64,000 bases of DNA from Thalassobacillus cyri (GCF_900107755.1 NZ_FNQR01000005.1:62001-126000); one strand, 5' to 3'. Positions 27,993-37,247 are shown, counted from the stretch's first letter. The notes: generated by a model from the sequence alone, not told the origin. Program-made: numbers and translations.

Positions 27993-28009
27993 TCAGAGGG
28001 GGCGATGGA

Positions 28010-28486
28010 ATGATAGGGAAAAAACGAAAGCTAGGGAAAAAAATCCATGAACTGAAGACTGGTGACTATTATACAGCTGAGAAGACAATTGAAGATCGTG
28101 ATCTTCTCATGTATTTAGGTTTGTCTGATGATGCTAATCCTCTTTATATCCAACATGATTATGCATCTCAAACACCATTCAAGCGGCCGGTAGTTCCAAC
28201 CGTTATGTTGCAGGGGATGGTTTCTTCCATGATATCCATGCATCTACCTGGACCGGGCAGTCATATTCTTCGCCAGGAGCTTGATTTTCCAAAGCCGGTC
28301 TACCATTATGCAGACATCTCGTTTCGTTTAGAGGTAGTGGAAAAAGATATAGCCCAACATAAAGTAACGATATCCATACATGCTGAGGACTCTGAAGGGG
28401 ATGAAGTGATTAAGGGGATAATGGTGGTTTCTCCTCCTTATGAACCTGAGTCCATGAATGCTAAATCATTAGAAAACTTTTATTGA
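28010..28486 (+). CDS. MaoC-like hotdog dehydratase family protein
   Basis: This 158-residue single hotdog-fold protein resembles MaoC/(R)-specific enoyl-CoA hydratases. The hydratase catalytic Asp/His pair is suggested in SDDANPLYIQHDYA, followed by FKRPVVPTVMLQGM. In MaoC proteins this motif hydrates 2-enoyl-CoA to 3-hydroxyacyl-CoA. The actual substrate is unknown. GAGGGGGCG precedes the ATG. It lies between mdh and phoP, a position shared by several bacilli, and is followed by its own terminator. Confidence 0.82.
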   Translation: MIGKKRKLGKKIHELKTGDYYTAEKTIEDRDLLMYLGLSDDANPLYIQHDYASQTPFKRPVVPTVMLQGMVSSMISMHLPGPGSHILRQELDFPKPVYHYADISFRLEVVEKDIAQHKVTISIHAEDSEGDEVIKGIMVVSPPYEPESMNAKSLENFY

Positions 28487-28498
28487 TAGGTGAAACAG

Positions 28499-28539
28499 AA
28501 AAGGAAATCAAGCCTGGTTCAGGCGTGGTTTCCTTTTTT
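28499..28539 (+). terminator. Terminator after the MaoC-like gene
   Basis: An interrupted stem (AAAGGAAA...AGCCTG with CAGGC...TTTCCTTT) ends in TTTTTT. It starts about 12 bases after the stop. Confidence 0.78.
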
Positions 28540-28815
28540 CTCTTATATTCAGTATTTTATAAAAGGCATTGGGATTGGATAGGTTATATTGGAGTAACAG
28601 CTCGCTTGCTCAAGGGTGACGACACTTTGTTTGGAATAGGAATCAAATAGAAGGAAAACCTTTAACTATAAAGGAAAATCTTTTAATTATTTGTTCTTTT
28701 AAAACTCACTGTTGATTTTACAGTTAAGCTCCCTTTACATGAAGACTAAGTTTCGAGATAGTGGGATCCGTTACCATGAGAGGAGTGGGAAGGTCTGGGA
28801 AACAACTCGCTTTCC

Positions 28816-28939
28816 AGCTTCATCGCCTAGACACTCGCGACATAAGCAGTCCATTAACGGGAAGAAAGAGCCCTTCCCTTTTGCTATTCTGCTTATGCGT
28901 GTCGTGTCTCCCAAGGCGATTACGCATTCATTTCTTTCC
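28816..28939 (-). repeat. Inverted third copy of the 121/124-base core repeat
   Basis: Read on the minus strand this segment matches the tandem units near 6.9-7.15 kb over their full length with few substitutions (GGAAAGAAATGAATGCG at its start, GATGAAGCT at its end). It contains the CCATTAACGGG variant of the variable spot. Confidence 0.9.
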
Positions 28940-29189
28940 TGCGGGGGAGCTGGCAAGCTTTCTCGGGCTGCGCACGGGATCTCGCCTAGCCCCTTCTCCC
29001 GCGGAAGTCTCGCCGTTTCCCTGCTCATCCAGCCGCTTTTGTACTAAACGGACCCTTCAAAAAGAGAACGCACAACTAAAATTTTCATCTAGACGCATTT
29101 ATAAAGGATATAAAGAGGCCAACGCCTTTTTTCAACATCATAGGGCGATTCCACCCATAAGGATGATTTCGAGAACTTCCCATGACTAG

Positions 29190-29357
29190 GGGCGTAGGGA
29201 AACGGTGAGACTCCTCGAAAATGCTACGCATTTCCTTCGTGCGTGGGTTAAGGCAAGGTGAGATTCGAAGTCCTGTGGGAGCTGAGTGATAGGTAAGGCC
29301 CCGCAAGGCGAAGCCTGAGGAGACTCAGCACACGCCCACGGAAAACGAATCGTTTCC
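29190..29357. repeat. Common Bacillaceae-type intergenic hairpin repeat
   Basis: This is a long imperfect palindrome. GGGAAACG at the left pairs with CGTTTCCC at the right, and inside it GCTGAGT pairs with ACTCAGC and GTGGG with CCCAC. Phrases such as GAGACTCC and CCCCGCAAGGCGAAGCCTGAGGAG, split here, are familiar from intergenic repeats in many Bacillaceae genomes. That recognition is from memory and was not searched. It is nested in the element above. Confidence 0.6.
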
Positions 29358-29550
29358 CGGATCCCCTAAAATCCAACAATCTCGAAATCAAGTCTTCTAC
29401 TTTACGGCCCTATAATTGAATTATTCCCTTAATAAAAATCAACAAAAACGTTTGCCAGAACCTAAAGATTATGTAAATTTAATTTCTTCCTGTGTTCAAA
29501 CAAGAGGGTTAATTGTATGATAAAGATAGTTTCTTTGTGAGGTGATCAAA

Positions 29551-30246
29551 ATGGCAGAAAAAATATTGATTGTAGATGATGAAGAGTCTATCGTGACCCT
29601 GTTGAAATACAACATTGAACAAGCCGGTTTTAAGACAGAAGTTGCCTATACAGGTTCAGAAGCCTTACATAAAGCTGAATCCGATGATTTCGATTTGATT
29701 GTGTTAGATGTCATGCTTCCCGAAATGGATGGCATGGAGGTATGTAAACAACTACGAGTGAATCAGATGGATACACCTGTCTTAATGCTGACTGCAAAAG
29801 ATGATGAATTCGATAAGGTGTTAGGATTGGAATTAGGTGCAGATGACTATTTGACGAAACCTTTCAGTCCTAGAGAAGTAGTTGCCAGGATAAAGGCTAT
29901 ATTACGAAGATCAAATCGGGTAATGAAGGAAGATAATTTCGAATCCATCCAAATCGCTGATTTGACCATCTATCCACAGCAATATGAAGCATCTATCAAG
30001 AACGAACAATTAACTTTTACACCTAAAGAGTTTGAATTATTATTGTATCTTGCCCAGCATAAAGGGAAGGTACTAGCTCGTGATCAGTTATTAAGTGCGG
30101 TTTGGAATTATGACTTTGTTGGAGATACCCGTATTGTTGATGTGCATGTCAGCCATTTAAGAGAAAAAATTGAACCGGATACGAAAAAACCTGTTTATAT
30201 CAAAACTATCCGTGGTTTGGGATATAAGATGGAGGAGCCGAAATAA
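29551..30246 (+). CDS. phoP: Response regulator PhoP
   Basis: PhoP is the OmpR-family regulator that, once phosphorylated by PhoR, controls the phosphate-starvation regulon. The 231-residue protein has a receiver domain with acidic pocket D9/D10 and phospho-acceptor D53 (VLDVMLPEMDG), the KPFSPREVVARI segment, and a C-terminal winged helix ending RTIRGLGYKM in type (here KTIRGLGYKM). The ATG with GAGGTGA 5 bases upstream is preferred to an earlier in-frame start. The stop is immediately followed by phoR. Confidence 0.96.
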   Translation: MAEKILIVDDEESIVTLLKYNIEQAGFKTEVAYTGSEALHKAESDDFDLIVLDVMLPEMDGMEVCKQLRVNQMDTPVLMLTAKDDEFDKVLGLELGADDYLTKPFSPREVVARIKAILRRSNRVMKEDNFESIQIADLTIYPQQYEASIKNEQLTFTPKEFELLLYLAQHKGKVLARDQLLSAVWNYDFVGDTRIVDVHVSHLREKIEPDTKKPVYIKTIRGLGYKMEEPK

Positions 30247-31998
30247 ATGAGGGTTTACTCTCGTCCCCTTGTTACTTATACCATCCTTGTTTTGATTATC
30301 ATGTTAGGGCTTGGGATTATACTGGCTCAGCTTACACATGGTTATTTTGTCAGTTTATTCGAGGAACGCATAGAGGATGAAAGTGTTTATTATTCAAGGG
30401 TTTTTGAAGAGCATATCAATAATGGTGATCTGAATAGGGGAGCTTTGGAACAGTTCAGTAGAGAAATGAATACTGCATTTATTTTTTTTAACGCGAATGA
30501 TGAAGTTTTAATAAATACCGCTGGTGTAATCCATTCGGACCAAGTTGATGAGGAAAAGATGGCTGCTACAGCATCAGCGATCAACCACGACGGGGCTGAA
30601 GGACAATTCGTCAGGAATGATTATTATTTTCCGGTTCCTATTGAAACAGATGGGATAACCGGAAAGTTAGTTGTAACTACACCTGTGGACTCTCTGGAAA
30701 ACGTGACAAAAAATATATGGCTGTTAATATTGTTCACTGTGCTCCTTGGGTTAATAATTGTCCTGATTATCGGATATAAAATATTTGAAAAGTACGTAAA
30801 GCCAATCCGCTCTGCCGCAGACGTGGCTTCTGAATTGGCTGAAGGTAACTATAAAGCCAGGACATATGAAGGTTATTTTGGAGAAGCTCGAAAATTAAGT
30901 CAATCGATCAATATACTTGCCCGCAACCTGCAAGAGATGACTACAGAACAAGATATGCAGGATAATCGATTGGAAGCAGTTATCAATAATATGGGGAGCG
31001 GCCTGTTAATGATTGATGAGAAAGGTTATATCCATTTAGTCAATCGTGCCTTTTTGCAAAGTTTCACAGGAAATTCTAAGGATTATATAGGGCGTCTTTA
31101 TTATGATGCCATCCCTTACACTTCCATTCATGGAGCGATTAAATCTGTATTTATGCTGGAGGAAACTGTAAGAGAAAACTTTGTACTACCAATCAACATT
31201 GAGCGTAAGCACATCGAAATAACCGGAGCGCCCATTTTTAATGAAGGGGGAAAATGGAAAGGTGTAGTACTGGTTTTTCACGATATTACAGATCTAAAAC
31301 GGCTGGAACAGATGCGAAAAGACTTTGTTGCTAATGTTTCCCATGAACTCAAAACCCCCATTACTTCTATTCGGGGATTTTCGGAGACCTTGCTTGATGG
31401 AGCTATGAACGACCCGGCTTTAGCTGAGCAGTTTCTGACGATCATTCATAAAGAAAGTACACGTTTGCAATCTCTTATTAAAGATTTATTGGAGTTGTCT
31501 AAATTAGAGAAAGCAGATTTTGAGTTGAATTTTGAAAATGTGAATTTGAAGCAGCTGATGCAGGATTTAATTATTATCATTGACCAAAATGCTGAGAAGA
31601 AAAACATTCGTATTCTCAGCGATATCTCTGAAACAACATTCATTCGGGGGGATTCTGCCAGGTTGAAACAGCTTTTTCTCAATTTGTTGACAAATGCGGT
31701 AAATTACAGCTCCGAGGGAGGCGAAGTCAATGTTTCGCTTTCTAACGAGGAAGACTATGTAAACGTGTCTATAGCAGATACAGGGATTGGTATTCCTGAA
31801 GAGGAAATACCTCGAATTTTTGAAAGGTTTTATCGAGTGGATAAAGCACGAAGTCGTAATTCCGGTGGGACCGGATTGGGACTGGCAATCGCAAAGCATA
31901 TTGTAGAAGCTCACCATGGTTCGCTGGAAGTAGAAAGTGAAGCTGGTCAAGGGACTACTTTTCACGTGACACTACCTAAAGACTTAACACAAAATTAA
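30247..31998 (+). CDS. phoR: Sensor histidine kinase PhoR
   Basis: This 583-residue membrane kinase has a transmembrane helix near residues 10-30, an extracytoplasmic PAS-like domain and a second helix near 158-177. HAMP (about 178-232), a cytosolic PAS domain (about 240-345), HisKA with the phospho-accepting His366 in NVSHELKTP, and HATPase_c with N, G1 (DTGIGIP) and G2 (GGTGLGLAI) boxes follow. In B. subtilis PhoR senses wall teichoic acid intermediates under phosphate limitation. ATG abuts the phoP stop, with GGAGGAG inside the end of phoP. Confidence 0.95.
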   Translation: MRVYSRPLVTYTILVLIIMLGLGIILAQLTHGYFVSLFEERIEDESVYYSRVFEEHINNGDLNRGALEQFSREMNTAFIFFNANDEVLINTAGVIHSDQVDEEKMAATASAINHDGAEGQFVRNDYYFPVPIETDGITGKLVVTTPVDSLENVTKNIWLLILFTVLLGLIIVLIIGYKIFEKYVKPIRSAADVASELAEGNYKARTYEGYFGEARKLSQSINILARNLQEMTTEQDMQDNRLEAVINNMGSGLLMIDEKGYIHLVNRAFLQSFTGNSKDYIGRLYYDAIPYTSIHGAIKSVFMLEETVRENFVLPINIERKHIEITGAPIFNEGGKWKGVVLVFHDITDLKRLEQMRKDFVANVSHELKTPITSIRGFSETLLDGAMNDPALAEQFLTIIHKESTRLQSLIKDLLELSKLEKADFELNFENVNLKQLMQDLIIIIDQNAEKKNIRILSDISETTFIRGDSARLKQLFLNLLTNAVNYSSEGGEVNVSLSNEEDYVNVSIADTGIGIPEEEIPRIFERFYRVDKARSRNSGGTGLGLAIAKHIVEAHHGSLEVESEAGQGTTFHVTLPKDLTQN

Positions 31999-32074
31999 CA
32001 ATCGCTTAATTTTTCCTTTATATACCATTGATATGATAAATACTGACCCCTTCATCCAGGGTGTTTCTCTTTTT

Positions 32075-32104
32075 ACGGCAGCTGTAATAGCTGCCGTTTT
32101 TTTC
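32075..32104 (+). terminator. Terminator of phoPR
   Basis: A 9-bp stem ACGGCAGCT/AGCTGCCGT with a 5-base loop is followed by seven T residues. Confidence 0.88.
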
Positions 32105-32209
32105 TTTTATTAATGCTTGAGTAAGCTGGTCAAAACGATAACTAAATATCCACATACGATTATGGAAAATACTTGTCATAAAAGCGTCTTTTTTCTTCTC
32201 TGTTTCAAA

Positions 32210-32220
32210 CATGGTAGAAT
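32210..32220 (+). promoter_or_regulatory. Possible extended -10 promoter of polA in the 386-base phoR-polA gap
   Basis: ATGGTAGAAT gives an extended -10 (TG-G-TAGAAT), without a convincing -35. Apart from the phoR terminator, I see nothing else in this gap; the short minus-strand frame across it looks non-coding. Confidence 0.4.
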
Positions 32221-32384
32221 AGAGAAGGCAGTTCATTATTTGTAAGGCATTGAGAATGGAGAATACTTTTTTAAAACCATATCAATCTTAAGTGAACAAG
32301 CTTTTTACTTAGAAAATCAGACATACTAACTAACATATCAAAAGCTGGGACTTGAAAAAGAATAACTTTTGAAGGAGTGGAATT

Positions 32385-35021
32385 ATGGCAGACAAGCTAG
32401 TACTGATTGATGGAAATAGTATCGCCTATCGGGCGTTTTTTGCTTTGCCTTTGTTGAACAATGATAAAGGGGTTTATACAAACGCGGTTTATGGCTTCAC
32501 CACTATGCTGCTCCGCATATTAGAAGAAGATAAGCCGAACCATATTTTGGTGGCTTTCGATGCAGGCAAGACTACATTTCGTCATAAAACATATGAAGAA
32601 TATAAGGGAGGGCGGCAAAAAACACCTCCTGAACTTTCTGAGCAGTTCCCTGTCTTGAAAGAACTGCTGGACGCCTTCCAGATCCCTCACTACCAACTTG
32701 AAAAATATGAAGCAGATGACATCATCGGTACATTAAGCGGTTCAGCGGAAAAACAAGGGTGGGAGACCAATGTGATTTCAGGAGATAAAGATCTTCTCCA
32801 GCTGGTCTCTGAACATACGGATGTGACCTTGACGAAAAAGGGTATTACCAATGTAGAAAAATACACCCCATCTTTCATGAAGGAAAAGATGGGAATACGG
32901 CCGGATCAGATCATTGATCTAAAAGCATTAATGGGAGATAGTTCCGATAACATCCCCGGTGTGCCTGGTGTTGGAGAAAAAACTGCAGTGAAATTACTGA
33001 AACAATACGATACCTTAGAGAGTCTTTACGAAAATATCAATGATGTTAAGGGCAAGCTAAAGGAAAAACTTGAAACACATAAAGACGATGCTTTCATGAG
33101 TAAACAGTTAGTCACGATTAAGAGAGATTCGCCAGTAACCATCAGACTTGAAGATCTGAATTATGAGGGTTACAGCAATCGCGATGTGAGCAATGCTTTT
33201 AAAGATCTTGGTTTCCAATCTTTGCTTGGAAGAGTGTCTGGTTCTGATCAGGATGCGGAAGACGCAGCTGAAGAGTTACCCGAGATAAACGTGGAGCATG
33301 TTACAGATATAACACCCGATATGTTTACAGGCACGGAATCAGTTTTTGTAGAAATGCTTCATGAAAATTACCATCATGCTGATATCGAAGGAATTACAGT
33401 AGTTAATAAAGACAAGAAGTATTTCATACCAGTTGAAATAGCTGCTGATTCTAAAGTTTTTTGCGAGTGGGCAAAGAATGAACAAAAGAAAAAGTGGGTA
33501 TTTGATGCCAAGAAAACAGTGGTAGCATTATTGCGAAAAGGTGTGGAATTAAAGGGGGTTGATTTTGACCTCTTGCTGGCTTCCTATTTAATCAACCCAT
33601 CGGAAAACAACCATGATATTCCTTCCATTGCCCATAGAATGGGAGAAACATCAGTACAATATGACGAAGAAGTCTACGGAAGAGGGGCCAAAATCAAGCG
33701 CCCTGATGATGAGGCGCTGGCAGAGCATATGGCCAGAAAAGCTTACCTCCTATATAAATTGAAAGATATAGTAGAAGAACAGTTAAAACAAAACACTCAG
33801 CTGGAGCTGTATAAAGAATTAGAAATGCCGTTAGCATTGATTTTAGGGAAAATGGAACATCTTGGAGTCCAGGTTGATGTGGACCGCTTGAAGCAAATGG
33901 GAGAAGAGCTTCAGGGGCGCCTTAAGGAAATTGAAGATCAGGTCTACGAGCTGGCAGGTGAAAAGTTCAATCTGAATTCACCTAAACAACTCGGCCCGAT
34001 TTTGTTTGAAAAGCTGGGACTACCTGTCATCAAGAAAACCAAAACAGGTTATTCCACTTCCGCAGATGTCCTGGAACAATTACAGGAAAAACATGAAATC
34101 ATCCCTAAGCTGCTTGCTTATCGTCAACTGGGAAAGTTGCAATCGACCTATATCGAAGGACTTCTCAAAGTAGTGGATAAGGATACGCAAAAAATCCATA
34201 CTCGTTTTAACCAGGCTTTGACCCAAACGGGCAGGTTGAGTTCTACCGATCCTAACCTCCAGAATATACCTATCCGTTTAGAAGAAGGGCGCAAAATACG
34301 CCAGGCCTTCATACCCTCTAAACCAGGCTGGGTTATGTTCGCGAGTGATTATTCGCAAATTGAGCTTCGGGTATTAGCTCATATTGCGAAAGATGAGAAG
34401 TTGATTGCGGCTTTTAAAGAAGACAGGGATATTCATACCCAGACAGCAATGGAAGTATTCGAAGTTAAAGCTGATGAAGTGACAAGTGAAATGAGAAGAC
34501 AGGCAAAGGCCGTCAATTTTGGCATTGTCTATGGGATCAGTGAATTCGGTTTGTCCCAAAGTCTGGGAATTACGAGGAAAGAAGCAAGAGCGTTTATTGA
34601 CCGGTATTTAGAAAGTTATCCAGGTGTTAAAACATATATGGAAGAAACGGTGCGTGAAGCCAAACAGACTGGCTATGTCACCACATTCATGCACAGAAAA
34701 AGGTTCTTACCAGACTTGGCCAGCCGGAATTTCAATCGAAGAAATGCAGCAGAACGAACCGCAATGAATACACCGATTCAAGGAAGCGCGGCGGATGTCA
34801 TCAAAAAAGCAATGATTGACTTGCACCATAGATTGAAAGAAGAGAAATTAGAAGCCAACTTATTACTGCAGGTGCACGATGAATTGATATTGGAAGCTCC
34901 GGAAGATGAAATTAAGCAATTGCAGAAAATAGTGGCTGAGGTAATGGAGAACACTGTAGAACTTGATGTACCATTAAAGGTCGATTCCTCCTACGGGCCG
35001 ACCTGGTACGATGCAAAATAA
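32385..35021 (+). CDS. polA: DNA polymerase I
   Basis: PolA fills gaps and removes RNA primers in replication and repair. The 878-residue protein has an N-terminal 5' nuclease (LVLIDGNSIAYRAFFALP, YEADDIIG, GDSSDNIPGVPGVGEKTA) and a middle exonuclease-like domain that, as in other bacilli, seems to lack the proofreading acidic set. The polymerase domain shows ASDYSQIELRVLAH, the O-helix RRQAKAVNFGIVYG and LQVHDELILE. It heads the polA-mutM-ytaF-coaE run, with 17 bases to mutM. Confidence 0.97.
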   Translation: MADKLVLIDGNSIAYRAFFALPLLNNDKGVYTNAVYGFTTMLLRILEEDKPNHILVAFDAGKTTFRHKTYEEYKGGRQKTPPELSEQFPVLKELLDAFQIPHYQLEKYEADDIIGTLSGSAEKQGWETNVISGDKDLLQLVSEHTDVTLTKKGITNVEKYTPSFMKEKMGIRPDQIIDLKALMGDSSDNIPGVPGVGEKTAVKLLKQYDTLESLYENINDVKGKLKEKLETHKDDAFMSKQLVTIKRDSPVTIRLEDLNYEGYSNRDVSNAFKDLGFQSLLGRVSGSDQDAEDAAEELPEINVEHVTDITPDMFTGTESVFVEMLHENYHHADIEGITVVNKDKKYFIPVEIAADSKVFCEWAKNEQKKKWVFDAKKTVVALLRKGVELKGVDFDLLLASYLINPSENNHDIPSIAHRMGETSVQYDEEVYGRGAKIKRPDDEALAEHMARKAYLLYKLKDIVEEQLKQNTQLELYKELEMPLALILGKMEHLGVQVDVDRLKQMGEELQGRLKEIEDQVYELAGEKFNLNSPKQLGPILFEKLGLPVIKKTKTGYSTSADVLEQLQEKHEIIPKLLAYRQLGKLQSTYIEGLLKVVDKDTQKIHTRFNQALTQTGRLSSTDPNLQNIPIRLEEGRKIRQAFIPSKPGWVMFASDYSQIELRVLAHIAKDEKLIAAFKEDRDIHTQTAMEVFEVKADEVTSEMRRQAKAVNFGIVYGISEFGLSQSLGITRKEARAFIDRYLESYPGVKTYMEETVREAKQTGYVTTFMHRKRFLPDLASRNFNRRNAAERTAMNTPIQGSAADVIKKAMIDLHHRLKEEKLEANLLLQVHDELILEAPEDEIKQLQKIVAEVMENTVELDVPLKVDSSYGPTWYDAK

Positions 35022-35038
35022 TAAAGGGGAAGAATCAA

Positions 35039-35863
35039 ATGCCAGAACTGCCAGAGGTCGAAACAGTACGACAAACATTACGCCAATTGGTTTTGAATAA
35101 AAAGATAACGGATGTCACTGTGTTATGGGATAATATCATCAAACTGCCATTAGAACCAGAGGCGTTCAGACAGGAACTGATCGGACAAACTGTACAGGAG
35201 ATTAATCGAAAGGGAAAATTTTTAATTCTTGAATTTGACGATATTTCTATGGTCTCCCATCTGCGAATGGAAGGGAAATACGGCGTTTACCCTGCTGCAG
35301 AACCAATGAAAAAGCATACGCATGTGATTTTTCAATTAGATGATGGTACCGAGCTGCGTTATAACGATGTGCGGAAATTCGGTACCATGCATATTTTTAA
35401 AAAGGGGAAAGAAATCAACCAGAAACCGCTCTCTTTGTTAGGGCCGGATCCGTTTGATGATTCATTTACCGCTGACTATTTTTATAATCGATTACAAAAA
35501 ACGCAGCGTACCATAAAGGCAGTATTGTTAGATCAAAGTATTGTTGCAGGTCTGGGAAATATTTATGTTGATGAAACATTATTCAGAGCAGGTGTCCACC
35601 CGGAACGTAAAGCCAATCTGCTTAGCCGGAAGCAAGTAGAAAAGGTCAGGCAAGCAGCCATCGAAACAATTGAGGAGGCGATCCAACAGGGGGGCACTAC
35701 TATCCGTTCCTATGTAAACAGTCAGGGTCAAATTGGAATGTTCCAGCAACGTTTGTTCGTATATGGTAAAGAAGAGGAGCCATGTAAATATTGTGGGACA
35801 CCGATTGAAAAAATAAAGGTAAGCAACAGGGGTACTCATTATTGCAGAAACTGCCAGCAGTAA
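35039..35863 (+). CDS. mutM: Formamidopyrimidine-DNA glycosylase
   Basis: MutM (Fpg) excises 8-oxoguanine and formamidopyrimidines and nicks the abasic site. The 274-residue protein begins MPELPEVET, whose Pro2 is the catalytic nucleophile, with the nearby catalytic Glu. It ends with a zinc finger (CKYCGTPI...CRNC), and the helix-two-turn-helix region contains GLGNIYVDETLF. It is co-transcribed after polA. Confidence 0.96.
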   Translation: MPELPEVETVRQTLRQLVLNKKITDVTVLWDNIIKLPLEPEAFRQELIGQTVQEINRKGKFLILEFDDISMVSHLRMEGKYGVYPAAEPMKKHTHVIFQLDDGTELRYNDVRKFGTMHIFKKGKEINQKPLSLLGPDPFDDSFTADYFYNRLQKTQRTIKAVLLDQSIVAGLGNIYVDETLFRAGVHPERKANLLSRKQVEKVRQAAIETIEEAIQQGGTTIRSYVNSQGQIGMFQQRLFVYGKEEEPCKYCGTPIEKIKVSNRGTHYCRNCQQ

Positions 35864-35923
35864 CACACTCAGAAGAGATTCCCATATACTATCTCATATC
35901 CAGATAGCGAAGGAGATCGTACC

Positions 35924-36535
35924 ATGGGAGTCTACACTACCTTATTTTTACTTGTGATGGCTGTCAGTATGGATAGCCTGGGACTAGGAGTGGTTTACGG
36001 GCTGAAGCAGATTCGCTTATCCTTGCTGCCATTAGCACTGATTGCCGCTTTATCATCTATGATTTTTTATGGAGCTATTACGGCTGGGAATTTATTGGGT
36101 CGTCTTCTGCCAGAACATTTAGCGGCAAACTTAGGTGCTTTTATTTTGATCGGACTTGGGGCATGGTTCTTAATTCAATTGATCATGCCTTCAAAATCTT
36201 CAGAAGAAGATAGTATGTCCACCTGGTCCGCCCCGGCAGATATATTGAAGGATCCGGTATTGGCAGATATGGACAATTCAGGTTCAATCAAGGGATGGGA
36301 GGCAGTACTGTTGGCTTTGGCGTTGTCATTAGACACGTTAGGAGCAGGAATCAGTGCTGCTTTCATGGACCTTCCCGCTATAGCCACCGCTTTATCCATC
36401 GGTTTTATGACGAGTTTCTTGCTTTATGCCGGTCTTAAAATCGGCAATCGTTTCAGCGGGAGTAAATGGGTGGATAAAGCTGTTGTTGTACCAGGGGTCA
36501 TGTTAATACTCTTAGGGATGTCGAAGTTAGTATAA
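35924..36535 (+). CDS. ytaF: Sporulation membrane protein YtaF
   Basis: This 203-residue integral membrane protein has six hydrophobic segments in two related halves. Each half carries an Asp-containing helix motif (VSMDSLGLG and LSLDTLGAG), as in the MntP/LysE-like superfamily. YtaF is annotated as a sporulation protein. The paired Asp motifs suggest cation handling, but that is inference. It lies 60 bases after mutM and 11 bases before coaE. Confidence 0.88.
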   Translation: MGVYTTLFLLVMAVSMDSLGLGVVYGLKQIRLSLLPLALIAALSSMIFYGAITAGNLLGRLLPEHLAANLGAFILIGLGAWFLIQLIMPSKSSEEDSMSTWSAPADILKDPVLADMDNSGSIKGWEAVLLALALSLDTLGAGISAAFMDLPAIATALSIGFMTSFLLYAGLKIGNRFSGSKWVDKAVVVPGVMLILLGMSKLV

Positions 36536-36546
36536 GGAGGAATTCG

Positions 36547-37149
36547 GTGACACTAGTAATTGGACTTACAGGAAGTATAGCCAGTGGAAAAAGTACCGTT
36601 TCATTAATGTTTGATGACTACGATATACCAGTAATCGATGCGGATAAGATATCCAGGGAAGTCGTCATTCCTGGAGAAAAAGCCTATCATGAAATTGTCA
36701 CGGAATTCGGTGAATCCATCTTGCGGGAAGATGGGTCAATCGATCGCAAAAAATTAGGATCCATCGTTTTTAAAGAGGAAGAAAAAAGGAAACGATTGAA
36801 CAATATTGTCCATCCTGCGGTGCGTAAGCGAATGATCGAACGCAGGGATCATTTTTGTAACCAGGAAGTGCCGGCTGTAGTAATGGATATACCTTTGCTA
36901 TTTGAGAGTGAACTGACTCATTTGGTAGATAAGACGTTAGTGGTGTATGCAGACGAGAATGTCCAGTTGGAACGACTGATGAAAAGAGACGGATCTAAGC
37001 AAGAAGAAGCTATTCAACGAATAAATGCCCAGTTGCCTGTCAAGCAGAAAGCGGAAATGGCTGATGAGGTCATCGACAATAATGGAACAAAACATGAATC
37101 CTATCAGCAGCTTAATGCCATCCTGAGAAAATGGAATGTAATTTCATGA
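36547..37149 (+). CDS. coaE: Dephospho-CoA kinase
   Basis: CoaE phosphorylates dephospho-CoA at the 3' hydroxyl, the last step of coenzyme A synthesis. The 200-residue P-loop kinase has GLTGSIASGKSTV at residues 6-18, DADKISREV, and the lid/CoA region around HPAVRKRM and MDIPLLFES. The start is GTG with AAGGAGG 7 bases upstream. It closes the polA operon with a terminator. Confidence 0.95.
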   Translation: MTLVIGLTGSIASGKSTVSLMFDDYDIPVIDADKISREVVIPGEKAYHEIVTEFGESILREDGSIDRKKLGSIVFKEEEKRKRLNNIVHPAVRKRMIERRDHFCNQEVPAVVMDIPLLFESELTHLVDKTLVVYADENVQLERLMKRDGSKQEEAIQRINAQLPVKQKAEMADEVIDNNGTKHESYQQLNAILRKWNVIS

Positions 37150-37170
37150 ATATATAGTAGAATTTTAGGG

Positions 37171-37197
37171 AACGACGCTATTAAAGCGTCGTTTTTT
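37171..37197 (+). terminator. Terminator of the polA-coaE operon
   Basis: A 9-bp stem AACGACGCT/AGCGTCGTT with a 5-base loop and a T-run. Confidence 0.88.
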
Positions 37198-37216
37198 AAT
37201 GAAAACACGAACTTTA

Positions 37217-37247
37217 TTGACCACAATTGCTTACAATGTGTTATACT
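37217..37247 (+). promoter_or_regulatory. Possible promoter of gapB
   Basis: TTGACC and TATACT are separated by 19 bases, longer than ideal. It lies about 55 bases upstream of gapB. gapB of B. subtilis is repressed by CcpN in glycolytic conditions; I cannot confirm a CcpN site. Confidence 0.42.

Larger units (their letters stand above)
28741..29397. mobile_element. MITE-like composite non-coding element, copy 2
   Basis: This 657-bp element has imperfect terminal inverted repeats. GAAGACTAAGTTTCGAGAT at the left and the complement of ATCTCGAAATCAAGTCTTC at the right match at 16 of 19 positions. The sequence just outside the left end also matches copy 1 (GTTAAGCTCCCTTTA). Inside are one inverted core repeat, a GCGGG/CCCGC hairpin module near 28940-29010 and a second hairpin module near 29190-29357. 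No transposase is encoded. It occupies most of the 1.06-kb gap between the MaoC-like gene and phoP. The rest of that gap shows only the MaoC terminator and the phoP leader. Confidence 0.66.

Noticed and set aside
28712-29306. Open frames of up to 142 codons inside the second element
   Set aside because: Same repeat-derived peptides as near 6.9 kb, overlapping on both strands, without ribosome sites; not genes.
32018-32236. 72-codon minus-strand frame between phoR and polA
   Set aside because: It runs through the phoPR terminator and the likely polA promoter, has no ribosome site and resembles no known protein.
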